A DNA stretch of 11,994 nt from the NCBI GenBank assembly GCA_014523495.1, contig JAATVM010000213.1, forward strand, positions 1 to 11,994, written 5' to 3'. Position 1 is the first letter of the stretch, and each line of letters opens with the position of its first letter. The notes under the pieces were generated by a model. It ran no database searches. It saw only the letters and a list, made by a program, of their open reading frames with translations, and was not told the origin of the DNA. Of this stretch, positions 6,602 to 11,994 are shown piece by piece. The stretch comes from Nitrososphaerales archaeon TH1920 (GTDB lineage: Archaea; Thermoproteota; Nitrososphaeria; Nitrososphaerales; Nitrososphaeraceae). The position numbers and the translations under genes are program-made.

Positions 6602-7288
6602 TCAAACTACTCCTTGCTCAGCTTCAATTGGAATTCCAATCTTCTCAAGATGAACCTTGCCGGTATATTCTTTCTTTCCGTTCAAACCATTTTTGATACG
6701 GTGAAAAGTAACGGTAGCGTCAGCTTTGACACATTTTTCGTGAAAAGTACCATCAGTTGGATCGAGCCCCGAAGGAATATCAACTGCAACTACATATGTA
6801 TCTGAATTGTTTATCAAATCAATTGCCGACGAAAAAGGTTCTCTTATCTTTCCCTTTATCCCTGTACCAAATATACCGTCAATAATTATGTTTGAATTTG
6901 ACACTTGCTCCTTAGCCAATTCGAGAACATTTGTCCCTGATAGAATTTTTATTGATTTCATCTTTCCAACTATGGACCAATTGACCCTTGTTTCTTCGGT
7001 CTTTATATTTTTGATATTGCCGAGGAGTACGATCGTGACATCAACCCCATTATATCCTGAGAGGTGTCTTGAGGCAACCATAGCATCCCCTCCATTGTTA
7101 CCTGTCCCACAAAAAGATATTATTTTTTTCCCATTAAGGTCAGGACCTTTTTCTGACAGGATAAAATCTGCCAATCCATGTCCAGCGTTCTCCATCATGA
7201 GTAATTTTTTCATCCCAAAAATACTATATCCGTTATCCTCTATACGGTACATTTGCTCTGAACTAATAGGTTGCTCTTCGATCGTCAT
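6602..7288 (-). CDS. nnrE: NAD(P)H-hydrate epimerase (YjeF N-terminal domain)
   Basis: Interconverts R and S forms of hydrated NAD(P)H so that a dehydratase can restore the cofactor. The 228 residues are a complete, stand-alone YjeF-N domain: MENAGHGLADF (32-42), the nucleotide-binding GTGNNGGDAMVASRHL (61-76), IIDGIFGTGIKG (135-146) and VDIPSGLDPTDG (169-180), followed by ADATVTFHRIKNG and GKVHLEKIGIP. The partner ADP/ATP-dependent dehydratase, often fused as the C-terminal half in archaea and bacteria, is not fused here and not nearby. The ATG at 7288 has a TATA-like TTTTTATTT about 28 nt upstream and begins the transcription unit. Its stop overlaps the possible TTG start of the MBL gene, so the two are surely cotranscribed. 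The alternative symbol is naxE. Confidence 0.93.
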   Translation of the reverse strand: MTIEEQPISSEQMYRIEDNGYSIFGMKKLLMMENAGHGLADFILSEKGPDLNGKKIISFCGTGNNGGDAMVASRHLSGYNGVDVTIVLLGNIKNIKTEETRVNWSIVGKMKSIKILSGTNVLELAKEQVSNSNIIIDGIFGTGIKGKIREPFSSAIDLINNSDTYVVAVDIPSGLDPTDGTFHEKCVKADATVTFHRIKNGLNGKKEYTGKVHLEKIGIPIEAEQGVV

Positions 7289-7311
7289 TCTTTATTACTT
7301 CAATAATTCAG

Positions 7312-7320
7312 AAATAAAAA
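7312..7320 (-). promoter_or_regulatory. TATA-like box A for the nnrE-MBL-cobT unit
   Basis: TTTTTATTT on the minus strand is centred about 28 nt upstream of the nnrE ATG at 7288. It lies in the 58 bp gap after hjc, which suggests separate initiation rather than read-through alone. Confidence 0.45.
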
Positions 7321-7338
7321 TTATGAGTTATTAAATTT

Positions 7339-7353
7339 AAAATAATTCAAAAA
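7339..7353 (-). terminator. T-rich terminator overlapping the hjc stop
   Basis: The minus strand reads CTTTTTGAATTATTTT, with the TGA stop of hjc embedded in the motif. It shares TTTTTGAATTATTTT with the 3' end of the winged-helix gene. Confidence 0.4.
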
Positions 7354-7928
7354 GGCATGATATAGTCTTTAAGGTTGCATTTCCTTGTCTCGCTATTTCT
7401 TATTTCATAGGTTTTACCCTCGTACGTACACTTTATAATTGGTAAATCTTTCATTTTAGAATATTTGTCCGCTATCTTGTAAAATTCTTGTAATTTCCTA
7501 TGTATGTAAACTGTTTTTCCTTCTTCTCTAATCCTTTTTTTTCGCATAAATTTGAATGCTAAAATGACATGGGCAGTCTTGTACACCTGGAACATATCTC
7601 TTATCTGAAAACATCTTTGGATTTGATCCGAGGGAACATAAAGACTATCAGCAGTTCCTGATTTGGCTTCTATCGATAAAAATATTGATTCCTTGTTATT
7701 CACGGCAATAACGTCCGGTAAGTTTGCGCTCGATCCTCCTAAACGTCTTGCATTCCATGCATTGATATTCAATTTCTGGACAAGCACATGTTCAAAACTA
7801 TATCCCCTATTTCGCCTAATCTTATTTAATTTGACATAAACGTGCTCCAAGCCATACTGCATATTTCTCTTATTAGCCGGTACCAGTGTCTGGTAGGCTT
7901 GCGCCTGATACACCAAGATACGTTGCAT
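7347..7928 (-). CDS. hjc: Holliday junction resolvase, archaeal Hjc family
   Basis: Structure-specific nuclease that cuts four-way DNA junctions during recombination and fork repair. The core spans about residues 36-130 of 193: KIRRNRGYSFEHVLVQKL with the conserved acidic Glu46, RRLGGSSANLPDVIAV with Asp72, LSIEAKSG with Glu87-x-Lys89, and LYVPSDQIQRCFQIRDMF with Gln102. Together these make the PD-(D/E)xK site in the Hjc spacing. The protein is longer than typical Hjc (about 120-140 residues), with an N-terminal extension of about 35 residues and a basic C-terminal region after 130 (MRKKRIREEGKTVYIHRKLQ and on). A GTG at 7937 is possible, but the ATG at 7928 is chosen as the stronger codon. 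An internal Met at residue 23 could give a shorter protein. No clear box A at -27 was found for 7928, so the start is uncertain. Confidence 0.85.
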   Translation of the reverse strand: MQRILVYQAQAYQTLVPANKRNMQYGLEHVYVKLNKIRRNRGYSFEHVLVQKLNINAWNARRLGGSSANLPDVIAVNNKESIFLSIEAKSGTADSLYVPSDQIQRCFQIRDMFQVYKTAHVILAFKFMRKKRIREEGKTVYIHRKLQEFYKIADKYSKMKDLPIIKCTYEGKTYEIRNSETRKCNLKDYIMPF

Positions 7929-8097
7929 TCTACACACTAGTATTTAATTCAGAAAGAATGAAACTTTTGAACAAATATGTCTTGAAAAACTATACTCTAA
8001 TTATTCTACTTGTATTCAATAACAAGATTTGGGTATTAATGGTATCGAATTTCTGAAAATTCTTGACATGTATTTTTGAAATAATCTCAAATAATTA

Positions 8098-8107
8098 TTT
8101 ATTATAT
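8098..8107 (+). promoter_or_regulatory. TATA box for the translin gene
   Basis: TTTATTATAT is centred 26-27 nt upstream of the ATG at 8129. It would lie inside the coding region if the upstream TTG at 8063 were used, so it supports 8129 as a leaderless start. Confidence 0.5.
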
Positions 8108-8128
8108 TGGCAAACATCATCTCTTTTG

Positions 8129-8776
8129 ATGTTATCGAATGTACAAGTTGATGTAGAGAAAATTAATAGAAAATTCAAAGATATAGAGGAGAGGAGAAAT
8201 GCTATAATCAAGGGAACTCGTGACGCAACTATACTTTGCAGTAAGGCAATAGTATCCATGCACGCTCACAAAAAAAATGAATCAATAGAGTATATTGAAA
8301 AAGCAAAAAAACTGTTGCAACAATTTAAGGAATTGGGGAAGGATGATCTTCAAAGATATTTGTATATAGCAGAGCAAGAATTTGTTGAAGCATATTGTCT
8401 TTTTTCAATAATCGAAAACTCCAGTATACCCAGTATGAAATCACTTGAAGTATCTGATATCTCATATGTTATGGGACTCCTAGACTGCATAGGCGAAATT
8501 AAGCGCATGATTATTGATAAGATAAGAGCAGAAGGCACATCAAATATCAATACTTTGTTTGAATTAATGGACAAAATTTATGGTATTATCTATCCTCTGG
8601 CAGTATATGATAATCTAATGCCTGGATTAAGAAAGAAATTAGATGTATCCCGATTACTGATTGAAAATGTAAGAGCAATAATAACGGAGGAAAAAAGGAG
8701 AACAATCATGATAGATAAGATAGACGAATTCGAAAAAAAAATTATCAGATCATCAGAAAATGCTAATAGTAGGTAA
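8129..8776 (+). CDS. Archaeal translin/TRAX-family RNA-binding ribonuclease
   Basis: A 215-residue, all-helical protein of the translin superfamily, in which archaeal members assemble into hollow octamers and can cleave RNA. The order of motifs matches the family: RDATILCSKAIVSMHAHK (31-48), YLYIAEQEFVEAYCLFSII (77-95), SDISYVMGLLDCIGEIKRMI (109-128), LFELMDKIYGIIYPLAVYD (143-161) and LRKKLDVSRLLIENVRAII (167-185). Glu84 and Glu87 (spacing 3) and Asp119 and Glu123 (spacing 4) correspond in spacing to the catalytic acidic residues of TRAX, so nuclease activity is likely retained. The frame is open back to a TTG at 8063, but those 22 extra residues are hydrophobic and unconserved, and a TATA box supports the ATG at 8129. 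It converges on the reductase gene with 5 bp between stops. Cellular RNA targets in archaea are unknown. Confidence 0.85.
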   Translation: MLSNVQVDVEKINRKFKDIEERRNAIIKGTRDATILCSKAIVSMHAHKKNESIEYIEKAKKLLQQFKELGKDDLQRYLYIAEQEFVEAYCLFSIIENSSIPSMKSLEVSDISYVMGLLDCIGEIKRMIIDKIRAEGTSNINTLFELMDKIYGIIYPLAVYDNLMPGLRKKLDVSRLLIENVRAIITEEKRRTIMIDKIDEFEKKIIRSSENANSR

Positions 8777-8781
8777 TATTA

Positions 8782-10245
8782 CTACGCACATCCCAAATTT
8801 GTGAAAGCATCAGACATGAATTTGGCTAACTTATTCTGCCACTCCGGAAAGTCATTTGAATTTGTTGGATAATTGTGGTAATGATTAACTAATTTCTTAT
8901 TTACATCTGCAGTTTGCTTAAGATCGTCTGCTAATCTCTTATTGAGAGCTCCATGAATAAACATGTTAAGTTTATCCACCATGCCAAATTCAGGATGTTC
9001 TCCGTTTGTTATATTATCAATATCCAATTTTGATAGAAAATGTTTCATTCCATAATTAATTTGGTCATTTGTTAATTTCTGGAGTAGTCTCCGAAATACC
9101 TCAAGACCTGCTGTCTTATATCCATAGGCATCAACAAAATCCAAATTGTACTGCCAGAGTGACTGTTCGGAATAATCTTTGGCTTCTATTGATTGTACTG
9201 CGTCCTTTCCTGCAATAGTCGCTGCTATGATTGCTGGTCCAATCCCTCCAGCATCAAGTGGTTTTGGCATCCACGCTGAATCTCCAACAAGCATATATCC
9301 ATTTGCCACAAGGCAATCGTTTTGGCGTCTGACTGAAACCTGCCATGTTCCCCAACTGTTGCCATCATCTGATTCACCATCTGCAATCTGGGGATTTTTT
9401 ATTACCGGATTCATCTTGACGTATTCATCTATCTTCATCTTCAAATCTTTGCGCTGGGCCTGTTTTTTATTATGTTCCTCCATTGCTTTTTGTTGAACTC
9501 CAAGACCTATGTTCACTTTATTTTTGCCCTTTGGGAAAACCCAGGCATATCCTCCAGGGGCAATATTCTGATCTAGATGAATAATGCAGTAATCAGGATC
9601 AAAGAATGTCTTATCCTCAACTTCATTATCAAAATTGTAAATGTATCTGCCAGTTGCTTCGAGATCATCTCTGTTGATTTTCTTCTGAACATGTGATCTT
9701 ATTGGAAGGTTTGTCCGTAGAACCGAAGTTACTCCGGCGCAGTCAACTACAATTTTACATGTTTTCTTAAAAACAGATTTTGTATGTAAATCCTCGCCCT
9801 CCACACCAATAACTGTATTGTCATCAACTAACACATTTCTCAATGCCAGATTGTATTTAATTTCTATACCAAGATTTAGCGCATCATTTAGTTGTTTTTG
9901 TGGCAAGACTTTTCTATTTAGTATATATCCTTCTCCATCAAATGATATTGAAGTTTTGTGATCTGGTGAGAAAGCGATAACCCCCTTAACTGGATGTTCA
10001 ATTTCTGGATTTTGCCATTTTATTCCTATTCTTGATGTCATATAGTCTACGCTATTCTTGCCAACAGCGTCTCCGCACACCCATCCTGATAGGGTTTTCC
10101 TACCCAGCTGTGGAGATGGATTTCTATCAACAACCAGGATCTTAAGAGATTGTTTGGAATAATAAGAGGCAGAAGATGCAACGATCATCCCTGCTAATCC
10201 TCCACCAGCAACTATAATGTCATAATCTCTTAATTCAAATGTCAT
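8782..10245 (-). CDS. Geranylgeranyl reductase-family FAD-dependent oxidoreductase
   Basis: Predicted to saturate isoprenoid chains of archaeal membrane lipids or quinones. Residues 8-41 form the FAD Rossmann motif DYDIIVAGGGLAGMIVASSA with the acidic end of strand 2 in ILVVDR. The family block PGGYAWVFPKGKNKVNIGLG lies at 230-248. YMLVGDSAWMPKPLDAGGIG then GPAIIAATIAG (317-345) is the second FAD-binding region typical of geranylgeranyl reductases and related hydroxylases. At 487 residues it is somewhat longer than the roughly 400-450 residues of many archaeal members; the extra length is mostly in the 255-300 insert and C-terminal helices. It ends in LGCA. There is no transmembrane segment, but peripheral membrane association is expected. 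The start at 10245 directly precedes the FAD motif. The chain reduced (lipid or menaquinone) cannot be decided, because archaeal genomes carry several paralogues. Confidence 0.9.
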   Translation of the reverse strand: MTFELRDYDIIVAGGGLAGMIVASSASYYSKQSLKILVVDRNPSPQLGRKTLSGWVCGDAVGKNSVDYMTSRIGIKWQNPEIEHPVKGVIAFSPDHKTSISFDGEGYILNRKVLPQKQLNDALNLGIEIKYNLALRNVLVDDNTVIGVEGEDLHTKSVFKKTCKIVVDCAGVTSVLRTNLPIRSHVQKKINRDDLEATGRYIYNFDNEVEDKTFFDPDYCIIHLDQNIAPGGYAWVFPKGKNKVNIGLGVQQKAMEEHNKKQAQRKDLKMKIDEYVKMNPVIKNPQIADGESDDGNSWGTWQVSVRRQNDCLVANGYMLVGDSAWMPKPLDAGGIGPAIIAATIAGKDAVQSIEAKDYSEQSLWQYNLDFVDAYGYKTAGLEVFRRLLQKLTNDQINYGMKHFLSKLDIDNITNGEHPEFGMVDKLNMFIHGALNKRLADDLKQTADVNKKLVNHYHNYPTNSNDFPEWQNKLAKFMSDAFTNLGCA

Positions 10246-10309
10246 AAACTAAAAATCAAAAGATAATTAATTGTTAATTAAAGTTCCGAATATTGGATAA
10301 TCACATAAA

Positions 10310-10418
10310 TGGAGGGAGTGGGATTCGAACCCACGAACCCCTAAGGGACGGGATCCCTCATGGTATTTGCAATTTAATCTTGAGTCCTGCGCGGTTGGCC
10401 ATGCTTCGCTATCCCTCC
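10310..10418 (-). tRNA. tRNA-Leu (anticodon CAA) with archaeal intron
   Basis: On the minus strand the acceptor arms GGAGGGA (10412-10418) and TCCCTCC (10311-10317) pair perfectly, with A as discriminator at 10310. The T arm is GTGGG-TTCGAAT-CCCAC. The D arm has a GCG/CGC stem with GG in the loop. After removal of a 23 nt intron, the anticodon loop is CTCAAGA with CAA at 10380-10382, and the stem is CAGGA/TCCCG with one A-C mismatch. The variable arm CCC-TTA-GGG makes it a class II tRNA, as leucine requires. CCA is not encoded. The mature length is 86 nt. This tRNA reads UUG codons. Confidence 0.92.
10356..10378 (-). other. tRNA-Leu intron with canonical bulge-helix-bulge
   Basis: The intron lies between positions 37 and 38 of the tRNA. 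CTCA (tRNA 32-35) pairs with TGAG near the intron's 3' end, giving the central 4 bp helix. It is flanked by 3 nt bulges AG^A and GG^A, where ^ marks cleavage after the second bulge base. This is the standard substrate of the archaeal splicing endonuclease, and it fixes the boundaries. The inner intron stem is weak. Confidence 0.85.
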
Positions 10419-10511
10419 AACAAATTTCTCAATCTGTCATCCTTATTTCACCTTTACTGGTAAGAAATGTCATAATTTACAAGTCTAAATAGATTTAGAG
10501 AATACAGAAAC

Positions 10512-10521
10512 TTTATTATTA
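10512..10521 (+). promoter_or_regulatory. TATA-like box A for the OB-fold gene
   Basis: TTTATTATTA is centred about 28 nt upstream of the ATG at 10544. No Shine-Dalgarno is seen before the ATG. Confidence 0.45.
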
Positions 10522-10543
10522 GAATAAGCGTGGTAATTGACAA

Positions 10544-10843
10544 ATGGCGATGGAAACAAAAATAAATCAATTGCATGCCGGAATGCGAGGAATAAATGTA
10601 AAAGGCAAGATTGAATCATTGAAAGAACCTCGAACTGTAAATTTGAGGAATGGCGATACAGCCCAGGTAGCAGACGCAGTTCTCTCCGATGAGAGCGGTA
10701 GTATTAAGTTATCATTATGGAACGACCAAATAAGCATGGTAACTGAAGGAGATGAAGTTTCTATTGAAAACGGATATACTCAATCATTTAGAGGCGAAAA
10801 TAGTCTGAATATTGGGCGCTATGGAAAACTTATTAAATTATAA
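10544..10843 (+). CDS. Small single OB-fold, RPA/SOSS-B-like nucleic-acid-binding protein
   Basis: A 99-residue protein made of one OB fold. Visible features are GINVKGKIESL (strand 1, 16-26), VADAVLSDESGSIKLSLWND (42-61) with the DE(S/T)GSI..LW signature of RPA-type OB domains, EGDEVSIENGY (68-78) and FRGENSLNIGRYGKLIKL (82-99). It lacks a zinc finger, further OB folds and an acidic C-terminal tail, so it resembles the single-OB archaeal and SOSS-B-like single-stranded DNA binders more than multidomain RPA. The likely ligand is ssDNA; RNA binding is possible. It is a single-gene unit beside tRNA-Leu, convergent with the PAC2 gene. Met1 at 10544 is chosen over Met3 because of the box A spacing, with little effect on the protein. 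Confidence 0.85.
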   Translation: MAMETKINQLHAGMRGINVKGKIESLKEPRTVNLRNGDTAQVADAVLSDESGSIKLSLWNDQISMVTEGDEVSIENGYTQSFRGENSLNIGRYGKLIKL

Positions 10844-10889
10844 TTCTGAGAATACCTAAATTTAGTATCAATAACTTAGCAGTGAGAGT

Positions 10890-10902
10890 TTAATTTTATT
10901 TC
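10890..10902 (+). terminator. T-rich terminator after the OB-fold gene
   Basis: TTTAATTTTATTT lies in the 62 bp convergent spacer, the only T-rich tract on the plus strand before the opposing gene's 3' end. A modest candidate. Confidence 0.35.
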
Positions 10903-10905
10903 AAA

Positions 10906-11706
10906 TCAGCTAATATATCCAATTTCGGGTTGTTTCTTTTGAACCATCTGCTGAACATCGTCACTTAATGAATTTTTTTCGCCAATTCTCTGTTCTATGC
11001 TCTTTATTAACATTATTGTATCCTTTGCCTTCTTATCCATATCTTCCATACTTATCTCCAGACCAATAATTGCAAGTAATTTTTTAAGAATATACTTCGA
11101 TGCATTAGCATCAATAACGTATCCTGATGTTTCTCCCAACAGGCTGATTCCCTTTACGTTGTTTATTTTACCGATACCCAACAAAATACCGTTCATTCCT
11201 GAGATACTACCGTTATCAATTTTTGATATGTTGAATGAATTTAATAGTTTCAATCCGTCCTCATCAGTCGCAACACCAAATATTCTGGGAGTTTCAACAA
11301 ACATACCTGTTATATATGCACCAAGAGTGATGATTTGTCTAACATCAAAGTTTTTTGCAATTTTTATTATTTCTTCTCCCAACAAATATTCTACTTTAGA
11401 ACTCACTGGTTGGGCATCTCCAGTCAGAAATAAAAAGTCATGTTTCTGTCCTCTATCTTTTACGTAGTACAGTATATTTTTCATAAGTTCAACAGTGCCA
11501 GTATTTTTTATTATTACCTGCGGAGGAAATGAAGTTGAGTAAATATCGGCTAAATGTATGCTATCTAGTTCACTGATAACATGATCTATTGCAAGTTTGC
11601 CTACATATCCAGTTCCAGGAAATCCACAAATCATAATAGGAGACCGTAAGGTAGGAGATTTCTTACTAGAAAAAACGGCATTTATATCTTTTTGAAAAAA
11701 CGACAT
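10906..11706 (-). CDS. PAC2-family protein (proteasome assembly chaperone-like)
   Basis: A 266-residue PAC2 domain protein, related to the archaeal PbaA/PbaB proteasome-assembly chaperones. Visible features are PIMICGFPGTGYVGKLAIDH (23-42), LADIYSTSFPPQVIIKNTGT (52-71), FLFLTGDAQPVSSKVEYLLG (91-110), IITLGAYITGM (125-135) and NGILLGIGKINNVKGISLLG followed by ETSGY. A charged helical tail from about 215 onward could form a coiled coil. The C-terminus ends PEIGYIS and does not carry the HbYX motif by which some partners dock into proteasome pockets, so a PbaA-like docking role is not shown. The ATG at 11706 has TTTAAG about 27 nt upstream. There is no signal peptide, so it is cytoplasmic. Archaea carry several PAC2 paralogues of unknown function, so proteasome assembly is inference. 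Confidence 0.87.
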   Translation of the reverse strand: MSFFQKDINAVFSSKKSPTLRSPIMICGFPGTGYVGKLAIDHVISELDSIHLADIYSTSFPPQVIIKNTGTVELMKNILYYVKDRGQKHDFLFLTGDAQPVSSKVEYLLGEEIIKIAKNFDVRQIITLGAYITGMFVETPRIFGVATDEDGLKLLNSFNISKIDNGSISGMNGILLGIGKINNVKGISLLGETSGYVIDANASKYILKKLLAIIGLEISMEDMDKKAKDTIMLIKSIEQRIGEKNSLSDDVQQMVQKKQPEIGYIS

Positions 11707-11730
11707 TATTATAATATGTGTATAGTTATC

Positions 11731-11740
11731 TTAAATTCTT
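11731..11740 (-). promoter_or_regulatory. TATA-like box A for the PAC2 gene
   Basis: AAGAATTTAA on the minus strand runs into GATA; its TTTAA part is centred about 27 nt upstream of the ATG at 11706. Confidence 0.4.
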
Positions 11741-11783
11741 TTGTTCCGAGATTCAACAATTGGGTGGTATTTAACTAATTTAG

Positions 11784-11803
11784 AAAAAATTACAATTCAA
11801 AAA
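11784..11803 (-). terminator. T-rich terminator of the CHRD gene
   Basis: The minus strand reads TTTTTGAATTGTAATTTTTT starting 4 nt after the TAA stop. The TTTTTGAATT core is shared with two other minus-strand 3' ends (1903-1919 and 7339-7353). Confidence 0.45.
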
Positions 11804-11807
11804 GTAG

Positions 11808-11994
11808 TTATCCCGTTGAATTTGTCAATGTTCCTCTTAATTCTCCCTCAGGGAACTTCGATGTATGGATATTGATATAGGTCATATTTTGATTCATCAA
11901 GTCGATCAATGCTTCTAATTTGGTAGCAGGTGCAGGAGCTGATGTCATATTAGTCAAATTGCCAGCAGCTGATGTCATATTAGTCAAATTGCCA
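11808..11994 (-). CDS. CHRD-domain surface protein, C-terminal fragment (5' part outside window)
   Basis: The frame is open from the right edge to a TAA at 11808-11810, giving about 62 C-terminal residues. The last part reads YINIHTSKFPEGELRGTLTN, which matches the end of CHRD domains (typically YVNVHT..NPxGEIRGxL), found in bacterial and archaeal secreted or surface proteins. Before it come two copies of the ten-residue unit GNLTNMTSAA/P and a short Ala-Pro linker. The sequons NLT and NMT occur in each copy, and NMT and NST occur later, which suggests heavy N-glycosylation outside the cell. The N-terminus, and thus any signal peptide or anchor, is not visible. Enzymatic function of CHRD domains is unknown. 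Confidence 0.8.
   Translation of the reverse strand, partial: GNLTNMTSAAGNLTNMTSAPAPATKLEALIDLMNQNMTYINIHTSKFPEGELRGTLTNSTG
11937..11994 (-). repeat. 30-bp in-frame tandem repeat (two copies, reaching the window edge)
   Basis: Two adjacent 30 bp units, identical over all of the 28 bases visible in the second copy, encode GNLTNMTSAA-type decapeptides. More copies may follow beyond the right edge. The period keeps the reading frame. Confidence 0.85.

Noticed and set aside
6807..7334. Plus-strand frame of 175 codons
   Set aside because: It is antisense to nnrE; the minus-strand frame has the YjeF-N motifs.
7958..8056. 32-codon ORF with a hydrophobic middle in the hjc-translin spacer
   Set aside because: It has an ATG and a membrane-like stretch but no Shine-Dalgarno, and the only TATA-like element is about 13 nt away, too close. 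The AT-rich spacer makes chance likely.
8063..8128. N-terminal extension of translin from a TTG
   Set aside because: The 22 extra residues match nothing in the family, and the best TATA box lies inside this stretch, pointing to the ATG at 8129.
10997..11467. Plus-strand frame of 156 codons
   Set aside because: It is antisense to the PAC2 gene; its Ile/Pro/Ser-rich translation is typical of a shadow frame.
11937..11994. CRISPR-like direct repeats
   Set aside because: The two copies are directly adjacent without spacers, keep the reading frame and encode a peptide repeat.

Overview
The window reads as a low-GC archaeal chromosome segment, most likely from an ammonia-oxidising Nitrososphaerota (Thaumarchaeota) lineage, perhaps of the soil Nitrososphaerales type. 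The case rests on ribosomal proteins uS13 and uS4 in archaeal order, an intron-containing tRNA-Leu with a canonical bulge-helix-bulge, an Hjc-type Holliday junction resolvase, archaeal translin, a PAC2 proteasome-chaperone-like protein, a geranylgeranyl reductase for archaeal lipids, an archaeal-type CobT, and a CHRD-domain surface protein. Assignment below phylum is inference; no 16S rRNA is present.

Layout. 1-664 (minus): 5' part of a ChlI/BchI-like AAA+ ATPase that runs off the left edge. It is divergent from rps13-rps4 (804-1895, plus). 1923-2879 (minus): a winged-helix protein with a large C-terminal domain, divergent from glmS (3063-4826, plus) across a 183 bp AT-rich spacer holding both promoters and an inverted repeat. 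4881-7288 (minus): a compact three-gene unit naxE > metallo-beta-lactamase hydrolase > cobT. 7347-7928 (minus): hjc. 8129-8776 (plus): translin, which meets the geranylgeranyl reductase (8782-10245, minus) with 5 bp between stop codons. 10310-10418 (minus): tRNA-Leu(CAA). 10544-10843 (plus): a single-OB-fold protein. 10906-11706 (minus): PAC2 protein. 11808-11994 (minus): the C-terminus of a CHRD-domain protein with sequon-rich tandem repeats, cut by the right edge. No stretch over 300 bases lacks a gene.

Expression logic. Most first genes of a transcription unit have an A/T-rich TATA-like element centred about 24-31 nt before the start codon and no Shine-Dalgarno, which implies leaderless mRNAs. 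Two of the three internal operon genes (rps4 and the MBL gene) have SD-like sequence. Three minus-strand genes end in a shared T-rich motif, TTTTTGAATT followed by more T, that looks like an archaeal terminator.

Functionally the region is largely housekeeping: translation, aminosugar synthesis, cofactor metabolism and repair, lipid saturation, recombination and proteostasis. I see no CRISPR array, insertion sequence, integrase, toxin-antitoxin pair or recognisable defence system. The least ordinary items are the winged-helix protein with an S-layer-C-like domain and Ca-binding-like tail, the long acidic/Pro-Ala tail on uS13, the NAD-repair/MBL/cobamide operon, and the glycosylation-sequon repeats at the right edge.
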